Notes under the pieces: model-generated
The model's input: only the letters and a program-made list of their open reading frames with translations
The model's database searches: none
What the model was told of the DNA's origin: nothing
Made by a program: the position numbers and the translations under genes
Origin: Tretioscincus oriximinensis
Taxonomy: Eukaryota > Chordata > Lepidosauria > Squamata > Gymnophthalmidae
Assembly (NCBI GenBank): GCA_022410635.1
Contig: JAJVDF010000219.1
Location: 775,455 to 839,454, forward strand
Reading direction: 5' to 3'
DNA: 64,000 nucleotides
Shown here: piece by piece, positions 31,961 to 43,719 of the stretch
Layout of the letters: each line of letters starts with the position of its first letter
Numbering within the stretch: the stretch's first letter is position 1

Positions 31961-32769
31961 AGTCAATGGAAGGTAGAGAACAAATGGGGCCATTTACTTT
32001 AAAAACAAAAAAACAAAAAAAAACCCTAATACTATAGCTATGTTATTCAGTATCTTTAAATCTCTAACAGTCAGAAGAAACACTTTTCAGACAGGTTTAG
32101 TGTTTTAGTTTAGAAATTAATTGCTTATATTGAATTCATGGAAACCTGGCCCACATAATGAAAGACTGTTAATGGACCCTTAATATATTGCATGAGAACA
32201 CAGACCTTAGTAACATGCTCTTACATTTTGCCTTCACAGCACTTCCTGCGAACAACTTTTCTACTCAATCAAATACCCTGTGATAATTACTAGCTCTGTT
32301 CCTCTTGAACTGCTGCTGTGTATTAAAGTGTTACTGCCTTCCTGAACCACAAGATTAATTCAAAAACGCTCTGTTTTCACTTAAGTATTGCTGGTCTTCT
32401 GTTTGACAGTGAAGCCATAGAAAAGAATATATGGGAGAATGCAGAAGTGACCTAACGCAAAAAATATCAAATACAAGTTTAGTTGTTTATAAAAGGTAAG
32501 ATAATCAAGCCCAAGTTTGGGGAAAACACAATGGGTTTTAGAAAACTGTTTTTTGAAATGACTTTCATTTTTCATGAACCACCAAAATACAAAATTATAT
32601 ACAATTATTTACAAATTGGACATTAACGTTCGTAGAATTTTCTTTTTTCTTCTCTCACTTCCTCCCTCTCTTTCACATTTCTAATTTATAAACCAGAATA
32701 AGGTGCAATGCAGACCTTTGGCTCTGATCACACCTCAGTTTAGGCAATTTGACAAGCCTCAGCAATGTG
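31961..32769. other. Intergenic; old element shared with intron 1
   Basis: 32520-32680 matches 19190-19420 as described there. The rest is AT-rich without features. Confidence 0.4.
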
Positions 32770-33838
32770 TTTAAGGGATCTGTCCCTTATTGATGACATA
32801 TTGAAGTGTCATCAATATGCAGATGACACTCTGCTCTGTCTCTNTTCCATCTGAATCAGGAGAGGCACTCAAAGTGCTTGACAGGTGCCTGCAAGCAGTA
32901 ATGGGCTGGATGTGGGGCAATAAATTGAAGCTGAATCCAGACAAGATGGAGGTTCTGTGTGTTGGAGCATCATGGGTTTATGAAGTGGAGCGGCACACTG
33001 TCCTTGATGGGATAGAATTGCCCTCTATGGGATGGGTGCAAAATCTGGGGGTACTTCTGGACTCTGCACTGACACTTGAAAACCAGGTGGAGGCAGTGGC
33101 CAGGAATGCCTACTACCAGTTACATCTAGTTTGCCAGTTAGGGCCACTTCTGAACAGGGATGATTTAGCCACACTAATCCACGCTCTGGACTATTGTAAT
33201 GCGCTCTATATGGGGCTACCCTTGAAAATGGTTCGGAAGCTGCAGTTGGTGCAGAATGCAGCAGCTAGATTGTTGACTGGAATGGCTGGCCGGACACACA
33301 TCACGCCTATCTATAAAGAGCTGCACTGGCTGCCTATCCGCTACCAAGCCCAATTCAAGGGGTTGACTTTAATGTATAAGGCTCTAGATAATTTGGGCCC
33401 CAAATATCTAAAGTAAAGCCTCCTCCCATACCAACCTGCCCGTTACTTAAAATCTGCAGGGGAGGCTCTCCTGGTTGTACCACCCCTTTCAACAGCAAAT
33501 GGAGTGGGAACCCAAGACAGGGCCTTCTCGGAGGTTGCNCCCAGTCTTTGGAATAGTCTCCCCCTCGAGGTGCATCTATCATCATCGTTGCATTGTTTTA
33601 GAAGTTCTTTGAAGATGCACCTCTTTCACCTGGCCTTTGGCTGAAGATATCTCATTTGTCCCCACATTTAAATACTAGTTTTATACTGTTTTTAATTTGT
33701 AAATTTTGTATTGATATTTATACTGTTTTTAATTTGTTAATTTTTTTATTGAAGTTTTATTGTGGGCCATCCTGGGATCTTTGGGTGTAGGGCGGCGTAT
33801 AAGTATAAATAAATAGATAAATAAATAAATAAATTTAA
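32770..33838 (+). mobile_element. L2-clade LINE, 3' third with tail
   Basis: The open frame 32817-33416 encodes the end of an L2 reverse transcriptase: KLNPDKMEVLCVG, VQNLGVLLDSALTLENQVE, LDYCNALYMGLP, KLQLVQNAAARLLTG, HITPIYKELHWLPIRYQAQF and LMYKALDNLGPKYL. Sequence 33417-33640 continues in the known L2 order (SLWNSLPLEVH-like) with frame breaks. It ends GGGCGGCGTATAAGTATAAAT and an AAAT tail. The frame is interrupted by an N at 32844. 5'-truncated, inactive. Confidence 0.92.
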
Positions 33839-34594
33839 TTAATCTGCTACGTAGAATTGCTGAGGTTAGTATATGTGTTGCAGCAGATCCCTAAAATGCA
33901 TTACTGGCCCTGCACAAACAGAACTTTAATCTAGCTTCCATCCACTTTCAAAGTGAGACAACACATTAGCAGATTGACAATAGATTTTTATAGCATACTC
34001 AAACACACAAACCAATCTTTGGTTTATGTAGAAAAAAAAAAGACTGTTCACTCTGCTGCTGTGTTTCCCCGTTCTGAAAATGGAGTGAAGCTGACCCGAG
34101 GCATGATTTAGGCAGGGCCATATTTTGGGTTTATGATGTCCCTGTGCATTAAATATTTTTATGCCCCTTCCCTCAGCCAGAGAGAAGATGGAATCAACTA
34201 GGTAGAGTCAGAGATGGCCAAGTGGGCGGAGCTAGGGGTCAAGTAGGAGGAGTCAGAGAAGTTCAAGTGCGTAGATTCAGGGGGTCAGGAAGGCAGAGCA
34301 AGCAGAATTTTCAATAACACTCTTTAACCCAGCCCTCTGGGTTAAAGAGTGTTTAACAATTTAAACAACAGATTTAAACAACAGTTTAAATCCAGCTTCA
34401 AATCACATTAAGAATGGGGTGGTGGTGGTAAGTGCTAAGCACACAGCATTTTTATTCCCAGAACTCTGGTCATACCAGAATTTAAATTTCATATGGATCG
34501 CCCCATATCCCCCACAACCCCCCCAAAAATCACTAAAAATTGGGGAAATAACTTTGCAGCTTTAATGGATGTGTAAAAAAGGAATATTTGCCAC
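33839..34594. other. Intergenic with a perfect hairpin
   Basis: No gene. Holds the 17-bp inverted repeat described at 34316 and a stretch of GGNCANGTGGG(C/A)GG(A/G)G(C/T) near-repeats at 34200-34260. Confidence 0.45.
34316..34353. repeat. Perfect 17-bp hairpin
   Basis: AACACTCTTTAACCCAG, loop CCCT, CTGGGTTAAAGAGTGTT. The arms are exact complements. No T-run, gene end or transposon terminus explains it. Confidence 0.85.
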
Positions 34595-35074
34595 GTTTAC
34601 CTTAATTTGAATTTGAATTTTGTTTATTAATGGTAATTGACCAGTCAGTATCATAAATCAAGATACAAACTGTANAAATAAAAACATACATTCCTCTGAG
34701 GTTCCTGTTGTGAGATGAGATCAACATCTGAATTATTAAAACAGTTATTTACCAATCCTTAAAGTAGGCATTTTTAGCTTAATTTCTGCTGTGAGGTATT
34801 TGGTGACCTATAGTGTGATCGTTGGATTTTGGTCCACAAGCAGTATTTTAAAATAAAATAATATTCCCTTGGGGAAAAGCATCAATAATGGGTGAAATAA
34901 AATTAAAGTGCAGGTGGATGTATAGTCAACAGTACAAAAGAATGTGTGAGATAGTCTCAATTTTGACTTAAGTCACACATACTGTATATTGTTAAATCCG
35001 CCTTGCGTTCTCTTATATATAGGATTACTTAAGATGCTGTTCTAATTTGCAGTTGCAAAGAGCTTGGCATTTAA
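34595..35074 (-). mobile_element. Unclassified LINE-like 3' region
   Basis: On the minus strand this reads as an AT-rich 3' untranslated region closing in ACCATTAATAAACAAAATTC and AAATTCAAATTAAGG. It resembles a LINE tail, but no coding block is attached. Confidence 0.35.
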
Positions 35075-35720
35075 ACATAAGAACATAAGAAGAGCCATAC
35101 TGGATCAGGCCACAGCCCATCAAGTCCAGCATACTGTCTCACAAAGAGGCCCACCAGATGCCTCAGTCTGAATAGAGGGAAGCAAAATATGCACCTGCTC
35201 ATGACTCCTGGAGGCAACATTCAGACATCCATCCTAGTACCCATTTATACCACTGGTGTCCATAAACCTGTCTAGTCCTGTCTTGAAACTATCCAAGCTC
35301 TTAGCTACCACTATCTCTTCAGGAAGTAAATTCCACAGGCCGATGACCCTCTGGGTGAAAAAATACTTTCCTTTGTCTGTTCTCACATTTTTTTACCCAT
35401 CAGTTTTAAGGAGTGCCCTCTGGTCTTTGTGTTGTGGGAGAGAGAAAACATTTTTTCTCTATACACTCTGTCCATCCCATGCATGATTTTCTACACTTCA
35501 ATCAGATCACCTCTCAAACGTCGCCTTCGAGGCTGAAGAGGCCCAGATGTTGCAGCCTGTCTTCATAAGAGAGGTGCTCCAAACCCTTGATCATTTTTGT
35601 TGCCCTTTTCTGCACCTTCTCCAGTTCCACAATATCCCTCTTGAGATGTGGTGACCAGAATTGAACACAGTATTCCAAATGTGGCCTCACCACAGATTTA
35701 TAAAGAGGCAAAACAACATT
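35075..35720 (-). mobile_element. CR1 LINE, 3' part
   Basis: On the minus strand it encodes [40 protein letters not shown] and [18 protein letters not shown], the CR1 C-terminal block. It then continues through the 3' untranslated region to CTTATGTTCTTATGT. It shares subfamily with 21465-21925; the coding part is broken after GLFSLEGDV. Confidence 0.9.
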
Positions 35721-36469
35721 TGCTGACTTGTTTTCACATAGAATTTCACAGAGTTGGGTGTGGAAATCAATATCCCAATACCTTCAGTGGAATACCTTCT
35801 TATAACCAGACCTTAGTAGTTCCTTAGGAGAGAAGCCAAAGTTCCTTATTTTTTTCTTATTCTTATTTTTTCTTCAGTCTCCAGCTTCCATTTTAATTTA
35901 TAATTGTTCCATAGAGTTAATGGAGCTAGGCCTGTTGAGCAAAGATATATCTTAAGCCAATAACAAAGTTAAAGTGTCCTGAGGCAGATATAGATTGTGG
36001 TTTGACTTAGCTCTAAATGTACCACTAAGGTTGATACACTGGTCAAAATCCCCAGAATTGATTAGAGAAACTTGGTTTGAACCACCTCTAAAGATCCCAG
36101 TGCTCTGCATATGGGTTACCATGGGTGCCATAGAGTGCCTGCAAAATGTTTGGTTGCAGCACTATGGAAGTGAGTCTTCCATGAATTTTTGGCCCTAAAA
36201 ACTATCCCAAGGTGATTGAATTGATTGTTCTATATGTTGGGAGTCACTTCTCCAGGTATACTTTTGTTTTCTTTTGGTGAACACCATGCTGTCTTTCAAA
36301 TGAAGGACTAGATAGTGGCAGAGATGTGGATAGTAGGACTCCAGATAGTAGGGGAAGGATTCATAGGTTGTAGTTTTTTAAAAATTGGTTCAATATTTTC
36401 TTCTGATGCCATCTCCTTAGGGTTAAGGAGTGAGGTGCAATATTCTGAGCCAGGTTTTCAGCCATGGGT
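35721..36469. other. Intergenic, no recognised element
   Basis: AT-rich to mixed. No clear exon, tRNA head or terminal repeat. Confidence 0.4.
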
Positions 36470-36715
36470 CTCAATATCGGTCCAGTTATGTTCGAGTGTT
36501 TCCTGGTTTGATTCCCCACTCCTCTTACGAAAGCCAGCTGGGTGATCTTGGGCCAGTCACAGTTCTTTGAACTCTCCCAGCCTCACCTACTCCACAGGGT
36601 GTCTGTTGTGGAGAAAGCAACAAAAGCTATGTGTGGTGCCCTATGGTTGGCCACCCTGAGAACTTTGGGTATAAGGCGGGATACAAATATAAGTAAATAA
36701 ATAAATAAATGAACA
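36470..36715 (+). mobile_element. MIR-like CORE SINE
   Basis: A B-box-like GGTTTGATTCCCC is followed by the CORE wording GCTGGGTGATCTTGGGCCAG and TCACAGTTC. The LINE-type end GGGTATAAGGCGGGATACAA and an AAAT tail follow. GTGACCTTGGGC(A/C)AGTCAC wording is typical of MIR and related amniote SINEs. Confidence 0.8.
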
Positions 36716-37509
36716 TGTATCCTTAGCAACACTTTATGAGACAAAAAAGGTCTACTCAGTAACTCAAAGGATTCTACATTACTCTATCAGTCACAACAAC
36801 TAGTTTCAGTTGCTGTTTAGTTATAGCAAGCTTGAGTAAAACGTTCCATAATTAGCTTTAATTGCTCCCCAGGTTTAGATCCGGGAAAGTAATAAGCACT
36901 TTTTGCTTAGACATTATCGATTTAAGAAGCACTACTTCTTACCTGGCTGGCTGGATAGTAATTCCTATCCTAAGTAGGAAGCTGATTGATAGAAATATAA
37001 TATTTCAAAGAAGTATTTTATAATAAAATAAAACTTAGAGGAGCTGCCATTGCGTGCTTTCATCTTTTCCAACATGAAACTGGAAGGGATAGCCTACAAT
37101 GCCTGTAGCATCTAGTGAAAAAAATTGCATTTCCATACCCTTTAAAGCAGCAAACAAACCCCTGTCCTGATTTTATTGTGGCAACCCTAGTGTGAGCAGG
37201 GCCTGCGTGTGTGGATCTCAGTTTCTGCTGAATTCTCTAGACTCATCCTGCCTGCAGAGTGACAATTGCAGGTTTTCCTGTTTGCCAAATTTAACGGAAC
37301 ATTTTCCCATGCCACATTGTACTTTACTTGGCAGGATTTTCCTGGGTTTCCACTTTAGTGCACAAGGACTGTGCTGGGAGAAACATGCGCACAGTCTTTC
37401 CTTCCAAAAGAAGGAACTGCAGAAAATAACTCACCATATGGACCTCATACATAAATACATCTCTATTCACACACAAAAGACAAAGGAGTTAGTTTCCAAA
37501 ATACACTGA
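36716..37509. other. Intergenic, no recognised element
   Basis: The plus-strand frame at 37192-37509 (105 residues) has no recognisable domain and no splice context. Confidence 0.35.
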
Positions 37510-38035
37510 AACAACTGACCAGTTTAATATATTAATTGGTTCAAATAGGACAAGGAGTGGCCATGAATGGTGAATATCACTATCTCACTGAACAACTCTT
37601 AATGGCTGTGGCATCAGTAGTTATGTTAAAATGGAAAAGAAAGGAGGAATGGATGTTATTAAATTGGCATATTTATACAGTTGATCAATTAAAGTTTGAT
37701 ATCTTGAAGGAGTGGAGGCATATCTGGTTGGTATGAAGCATGTCTACTAAGCATGGACAAAAAAACATAGTCCATAAAGAACTATATAAAAATGTAAGAA
37801 TGTTGTGTGAAATCTATGTTGGTAGTGTATATGCTCTGTAGGGAGAAGGGAGTGAAGGGGCTTTAAGGGGATATTTCCGACATGATGTTTATGATATGCT
37901 GCATTTATTTTATTTTTGAAGTATAATGGCGGAATACATGTCTTGAAGTTTATGCTGAAAAATGTAATGTCTATATTGAAATGGAATTGGATAAAACAAA
38001 AGATCAAAACAAACAAGCAAAAGGTTCCAAAATAC
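37510..38035 (+). mobile_element. L1-like LINE 3' end (probable)
   Basis: A frame ending MLKWKRKEEWMLLNWHIYTV then LKEWRHIWLV and stop reads like the extreme C-terminus of an L1 ORF2. It is followed by an A-rich 3' region with AAAACAAAAGATCAAAACAA. Assignment is by style only. Confidence 0.45.
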
Positions 38036-38116
38036 ACTATATTCCATTTTTTAACACCATATATATTTCCATAATTGTTTGCAGTGGTGTAGAATGGGGA
38101 GGGGAGGAAACGATAT

Positions 38117-38421
38117 AGAAGAAGAAGAAGAAGAAGAACTGGGTTCTTATACCCCGCTTTTCTCACCTTTCAAAGGGACTCAAAGCGGCTTACAAGGGTA
38201 TTTTGCCCGAAGGCTTCCATTCTATCTTCCCCACCAGGCTCTGGTGGTTCCCATGTATCTACTTGCAGTCAGTTGCAATTTCTTGCAATTCATGCTTTCG
38301 AATAGCTGGGTTGGCTAGAGCTACAGGCTAGTGGAAGGTGCTCACCCCTCCCCACGTCCCACACAGGGCTTCGAAACCCCATCTCCCACCTGGATTCCTT
38401 AGCAACTGAGCTATCCGTGTC
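38117..38421 (-). mobile_element. tRNA-derived SINE with TTC tail, copy 4
   Basis: Inverse copy starting with GAAGAAGAAG, containing CTGTAGCTCTAGCC-type wording and the B-box-like GGGTTTCGAAGCC (inverse), and ending in the inverted A-box CTGAGCTATCCGTG. Nearly full length. Confidence 0.86.
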
Positions 38422-38658
38422 TGGAAATCTCCCAATGTTCAGTTACCTATGAAAAGCCCAGGTGGCTATGAAGGAGGAAGGGGCTGTGCCAGAGGGGAAG
38501 TGGCAGTCTATGCAGTGCCAGCATGATCCTCTCCTCCTGGTGTTGGAGAGGTGATGCCTCATGGTTTTCCTTCATCTCTGGCTGCCCCACAATTGGAAGA
38601 ACTGCCTACATCGAGAGGGTAGTGTGGTGCCTTTAGTGTAAATCAGCACTGGGGGGGG

Positions 38659-38763
38659 NNNNNNNNNNNNNNNNNNNNNNNNNNNNNNNNNNNNNNNNNN
38701 NNNNNNNNNNNNNNNNNNNNNNNNNNNNNNNNNNNNNNNNNNNNNNNNNNNNNNNNNNNNNNN
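38659..38763. other. Assembly gap, 105 N
   Basis: The N run directly follows a G8 homopolymer, as the other gap adjoins a C12 run. True length unknown. Confidence 0.98.
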
Positions 38764-39318
38764 AGAGTTTCAGAATTATTACATAGTGTGTCATTGAAAA
38801 ATACCCTCCCAAAATTTTGGGTCTGTGGGGTAGGGGTGGTAATGTGGCTGGGGAATTAGGACTATTTTCAGTTCTTGCTATACCACTATCTGTTTGGACT
38901 GGTCCCTAGGAATCATTCCCTGTATCTAGCAGATGCTATCTGCATTTGCAGAGGTCGGAAAAGAGTGATTCAAACATTGGGCCAGACAGGCTAGATTTCC
39001 TATACTTGCTGCAATTGGATGAGGGGACATTTCCTCATCCAATCATGTCAAAGGGAAATGGTCCAAGCATTTCTAGACTAGAAGCCTTCAGCATAATTCC
39101 TTCGCATATCTGGACCATATCTGAGAGTTGCTTGGAAACTCATCATGCAATCTATGGTTTGATGCTCCTTTCTGATTGTTCCACCCCTAAGCCAAAGTAT
39201 GAAAATAAGCCTCCTTTTTTAAAAAGCTCAAGACCGCTCAGAGCGGTGGATTTCTGTTGTAACAGCTTGAAAAAATGAGAATTTTCTAATTTGGTGTATG
39301 AGAGGCTTGTGCAGAAAA
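38764..39318. other. Intergenic, old repeat wording
   Basis: CAATTGGATGAGGGGACATTTC and CTCATCCAATCATGTC (39011-39050) are an inverted pair and recall 28580-28640. No gene. Confidence 0.4.
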
Positions 39319-39320
39319 TA

Positions 39321-39528
39321 CAGGGTGCTTCAAAAATGTATAGACACTTTGAACTTCCATAGAAAATTTATTCCGATTTGAACAATATTAACATTTGTTA
39401 TTTACGTTTTATTTACATAGGACTTTAAACTTTCTAATTTCCTGAAATTTAACTTTGTAGAATAGTAGAACAGTAAATAAATTTTCTATGGAAGTTCAGA
39501 GTGTGTATACATTTTTTGAAGCACCCTG
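39321..39528. mobile_element. Mariner-like MITE with about 52-bp inverted ends
   Basis: Left end CAGGGTGCTTCAAAAATGTA and right end closing GAAGCACCCTG. The arms match over about 52 bp with two substitutions and one 1-bp indel. TA flanks both sides (39319-39320, 39529-39530). The 100-bp centre is AT-rich and non-coding. CAGGGTG ends with TA duplication indicate the mariner group. Confidence 0.85.
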
Positions 39529-39950
39529 TATGTTATTTGTACCAACGATGCAAAGCCATGTCCTCTGTGGAAATGTTTGGCTTATGGCTACTGACTGCAT
39601 GACTCATTCTCAGATCATAATACAGCATGGGGAGTGATTAATATGAAGCTGTAGAAAAGGGATCTCCTTTCACACTTGCAATGTTTTAGTGTTAAAAGGC
39701 TAATGTTCCATCAAGGGATAGTTGGGTTGGAAGTGATGGAGAATTCTCCACAAACTAAGAAACTGCTCCATAAAGAATGATNTGTTTTCAGCAGTTCAGT
39801 AGCATTTAGGGAGCACTTCATTCAGGTTTCCAAGTCACTTGATACCTTTTTTAGAGGAATTTTAGCTAAGATGTATTACTATCAATTTCTACTGAACTAA
39901 TCCTGGTATTGTGCACAGTACTACCAATTACCTTTAACCCTTTTGGTACT

Positions 39951-42119
39951 GAGCTTTATTCTGGGATACATTTCAGAATAGGGACTTGTTACCCACATGT
40001 CACTTTAGATTATGGCAGGCCCTGAGTGGGGCTGCCATAGTCTACATTAATATGTGAGTAATACTCATATAATAAGGCTCAATTCAGAAAGGATTTTTCT
40101 CAAAATCAAGACAGAAATTGGTAGTAAAAATNTAAAGCATGCATGAAATAAAAATTCAAATCTGATTTAAAATTTCAAGATGGAAAGGCAACCAATCTAC
40201 AGAGGTAGACGGATCAGATTTTCTGAAGCCCAAACTGGGGCAATTAATATTCATGTTAATTTGCATATTCATGAATATGCAAATTGCCCATAAACATGTA
40301 TACCCCTCCAAAATCCCTGCCTGAGAAATCTGCAAANCATGCAAGAATTTTTTGAAGTGTGTGAGAAATTTCATTTTTTTAAATTTTTTACTGAGGGGAG
40401 GGTGCCTTCAGGAGGTGGTCCAGAGTCCTGAGTAGTGGTGTAGTGATTTTTTTTTTCCTTAGCAAAAAATGGGGAAAATGCTCCCCCCCCCCCTTGGAAG
40501 AGCAGGGTAGACACTCCAAAACTGGGTTTTTCCCTACCAAAAGAGGTCATCTGGTCAGCCTAATTCCAGTTCTAAAGAAAAAAGGACTTCCAGGCTGATG
40601 CGGGGGAGGGGGAGAATCAGGATGTGGGGAGGGAAGCAAATTTGGAATAAGGAGAGGGTTGAAAGAAAAAAACAATGTATTTTATAAATGTATGTTGGAA
40701 ATATAAGTAGAATGTAAGATCCTTTATTTAAAAGGCTTACNTTTTGTGGTGGCTGTATAAAATAATAAAAGTCTCCTCAAAAAGAAAAAGTTGATTCTCA
40801 CCCTACCCTCAGGTGCTACAGCCATTATAAGTTGTACCTGAGGAAATTCCTCTCTTCCATACTTATTAAAAGTGCAAAGTTCTACTATGGTTTTTATGTG
40901 TTAATCTTATCCTAGGGTTGAACATCTTGGGATGCATCAAACACCATGACTTTATTCATTCAGGTGGTTCGTGAGGACAAACATTTTTATCTTTTCTGTA
41001 TTTAACTGCTTTTTATTTTTATGCATGGAAAAATGTTGAAGGAAATGTGGTTGGGAAATAAATGAAATCAATCAAACTTATTTATGGTTACCAACTATTG
41101 CTATACATACAAACGTCCACAGAAAATCTGAAATCACCATAACTCAAAGAAGTTTATACTAGGGTGGGCTTCGGGATAAAATATTTGTAAAATCAAAATA
41201 TTAAACAAAGTGCTGTTTACATTGCTATCTGGCATCCATAAATACTATATAGAAAGCAAACNCCCTTGCCCCCCAAAAAGGAAGAGGAAAAAAAGAAAAC
41301 AAGTTTTAATCCACTAAGATGCCATCGACAGATGTTGGCCATAATGTTGCCTTCCACTGACCAAAGTAACAATTTCATTGACCACCTAACAAGCTCATTA
41401 AACCCTTACTGGGATTTTTGCCACCTTAAATAAACCTGATTTGCGCAGGGTTCACTAATGCACTTTAATATCTTTTGCAAGAAGTTTAAATCCTGATTTG
41501 CACAAGGATAAATGGNGTGTACTAAAGTGCATCACTGAGCCCTGTTCATATCAGGCCTCTAGCAAACATTAGCTTTTGACCCCTGTGTTCTTAGGGTCTC
41601 CAGGTAAGTAAGAGGGCAAGATAGCCNAACAGGAGCTGATGTGTCTATAGTTACCATAGTAACACCTGTAAACTGAATCTGTTACATCAGAATGCTTGAA
41701 AAATGACAGGTTGCCACAGCAACAGCCCACAGCCAAGGCAGCAAGCTCAGAGGGTGGGGGAAGCCCCAGGGAGAGGCAGCAACTGCTGCCTTCTCTGCTG
41801 TGCTAGGCCACCCTCTCTGTGCAAGGATGGGAGCCAGCGCATGACAGGGCGCAGGGCTCACTAGGCAGGCAGGTTATTCCTCCTCCGACAGCAAGGGTCC
41901 AACTACCCGGCGCTCTTTGGGGGGGGGGAGCAGTTCAAACATTCGAGCTTTGACTTTCCAGCCAAGGACAAAGAGGCAGCATCTCAGGTGGGATTTTAGA
42001 CCCTGTGAAGCCATTATTGGGTAACACAGGGCAGGAGGGCTCAGGAACACCAGGGAAGACAAGGAGGAAACCTACCAGCAGCTCTCCTTGCCTGCTGCCT
42101 GATTGCTGCTTCCCTTCTT
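39951..42119 (+). repeat. 2.17-kb direct duplication, left copy
   Basis: Co-linear with 47433-49626 from GAGCTTTATTCTGGGATACA to GATTGCTGCTTCCCTTCTT. Over about 200 aligned bases near 40141 and 47623 I count 8-9 differences. The copy contains a palindromic module at its left end, a TAGGCTGACCAG-type element (40206-40562) and a GC-richer block at 41700-42100. It carries several N calls that the right copy lacks. No coding region was found. Confidence 0.93.
40206..40562. mobile_element. Long TAGGCTGACCAG-type element inside left duplicate
   Basis: Right end CATCTGGTCAGCCTA matches the terminus of the foldback MITEs; the left end TAGACGGATCAGAT is a degenerate inverse of it. Interior order is the inverse of 18285-18745. 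No target duplication found. Confidence 0.6.
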
Positions 42120-42432
42120 ACTTATTTTTATTATTTACATTTTTATACCGCCCTTTACCCATAGGTCTCAGGGCGGTTAACAATAAAACCATCATTCTAA
42201 CACATTAAAAACAGCCTTTTCTAAAAATGGGAAGGAGACAGTANTTTTCTAGCAAAGGCCAGACCAAAGAGGTGCGTCTTTAAGCGTTTTTTTAAGTGCA
42301 CAGAGATTGTGATTGACGCACCTCAAGGGGGAGACTATTCCATAGTCTGGNGGCTNCCACAGAGAAGGCCCTATTCCAGGTTCCCACCCTCTCTGCCACT
42401 GAGGGTGGTGGTACAGTCAGGAGGGCCAAGGT
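42120..42432 (-). mobile_element. L2-like LINE 3' end
   Basis: Inverse L2 tail: TTTATACCGCCCTTTACCC, AGGTCTCAGGGCGGTTAACA, then CCTCAAGGGGGAGACTATTC and GGGAACC-type wording. These correspond to CTTTGGAATAGTCTCCCCCT and GGGCGGCGTATAA of the copy at 32770. It abuts the left duplicate at 42119/42120. Confidence 0.8.
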
Positions 42433-42471
42433 ATAGTTTTGGAGTAAAGACTCCACATTACGTCAGGAATG

Positions 42472-43450
42472 CTAACTTTCTCCCTGTTTCGGGATTGAAG
42501 TCAACATCTTTACTATCAGGTTCCAGATATAATCTGGAGTTACCTGAACAGGTTGACTCCATAGAGCCATTCTCAACCTGTCAAAGGTTGGGTCACCAGG
42601 GTGTTCCCACTTTACCTTGTCTGGTGGTTTCTTTTTTGTCAGTCTGGATAAAAGTATTGCTACTACAACAAGGTGTGGCACAACCTTTTCAGGAAACCCA
42701 AGAAATCTCACAAAATGACATACTTGNTTTTTCTTGGTAAATTTAACCAAATTAATGATTTCCACTTTACTCAGATAATATGTTAGTAGACCACCCACAG
42801 CAACGNAAGTCAAATTTTGTTCATCTTCCATGCACAAGAGTTCCTTAGAGGATTTTAAGTCCCTCTAATTGCTGATGTTTCCACATTGGCTTCAGGTGAT
42901 CAGGGTGACATAAAAGGTCTTGCTTCATCAGGTGATGAACACAGTAGTCACCAATGGCAGTTTCTCCAAAGTTCCTCAGTTNGGTTAGATTAACAGTCAA
43001 AGTTCGTTGGACCACATCTGGAACTTCNTTCACACCGTTCAGCTTCCAGGTGTGCGTACAAAGTCTCATATTGCTGTCAGGTACCAGTTCATCTTGTCCA
43101 TCAACTGCTGNGGTCATAGGGATCTGCCAGTATCCCTTGGTTACATCAATGTTAGAGACATACTGGGTGTCTTCCATCTTCTTCAGCCGGTCATCCGTCA
43201 GCGGCATAGGAAAGTTGTNATCTTTCATGATTTTATACAGCTTGGAATCAATAGGTTGAGCATCTCTGATATCAGGATGATGCTGGACTCCCACTACAGA
43301 TCCTGNGGTTTCATTACACAACACAGCATCACATGGTAACAGTTCTACTATTTGCTGCTGCTGTGGCTGTAGCAATTTTAATTGGATGTGTGTAGTTTGC
43401 ACAGTCTGTGCCCCTTCATCAGGTCCGGAACACGGCACTATAGCAACCAC
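42472..43450 (-). pseudogene. Reverse transcriptase and tether remnant
   Basis: The frame 43450-42845 contains PMPLTDDRLKKMEDTQYVSN and IDVTKGYWQIPM, motif A of Gypsy reverse transcriptases (usually LDLTKGYWQIPL). HLKPMWKHQQLEGLKI follows, the region after the YxDD box; YxDD itself is not recognisable. The next frame, 42837-42472, has FVRFLGF and SRLTKKKPPDKVKWEHPGD, then PVQVTPDY, which lead into RNase H, where the element ends near 42450. Confidence 0.75.
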
Positions 43451-43451
43451 A

Positions 43452-43685
43452 TCAGGGCTGTTTTTTTTCTATCACAGCATCTTTTACATTAATTGGTGTA
43501 CAATGGTATGGCTCCAACATATTGGTCTGGAACACTTTTGTTTGGCCATCTCCCATAACTAATAGGTAGTCTGAATGGTTCAGGTTTACTACAACTAACA
43601 TGGGTCTACTACAAGTCAGTTCCATTTTACTGCTTTTCACTGATATGAACTCTTTTGGAATGTCTACTCTACAAAAGAGTTGCAT
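43452..43685 (-). pseudogene. Integrase C-terminal region
   Basis: NLNHSDYLLVMGDGQTKVFQ then TNMLEPYH resembles the end of Gypsy integrases (YxVxxxDGRxxxxHVNxLKPYH). It is separated from the zinc finger by only about 35 bp, although some 150 residues of core should lie between. That indicates an internal deletion. Confidence 0.6.
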
Positions 43686-43719
43686 CAGGGCCTGGGCTAC
43701 TGTCTCAGCCTCCAGCTTT

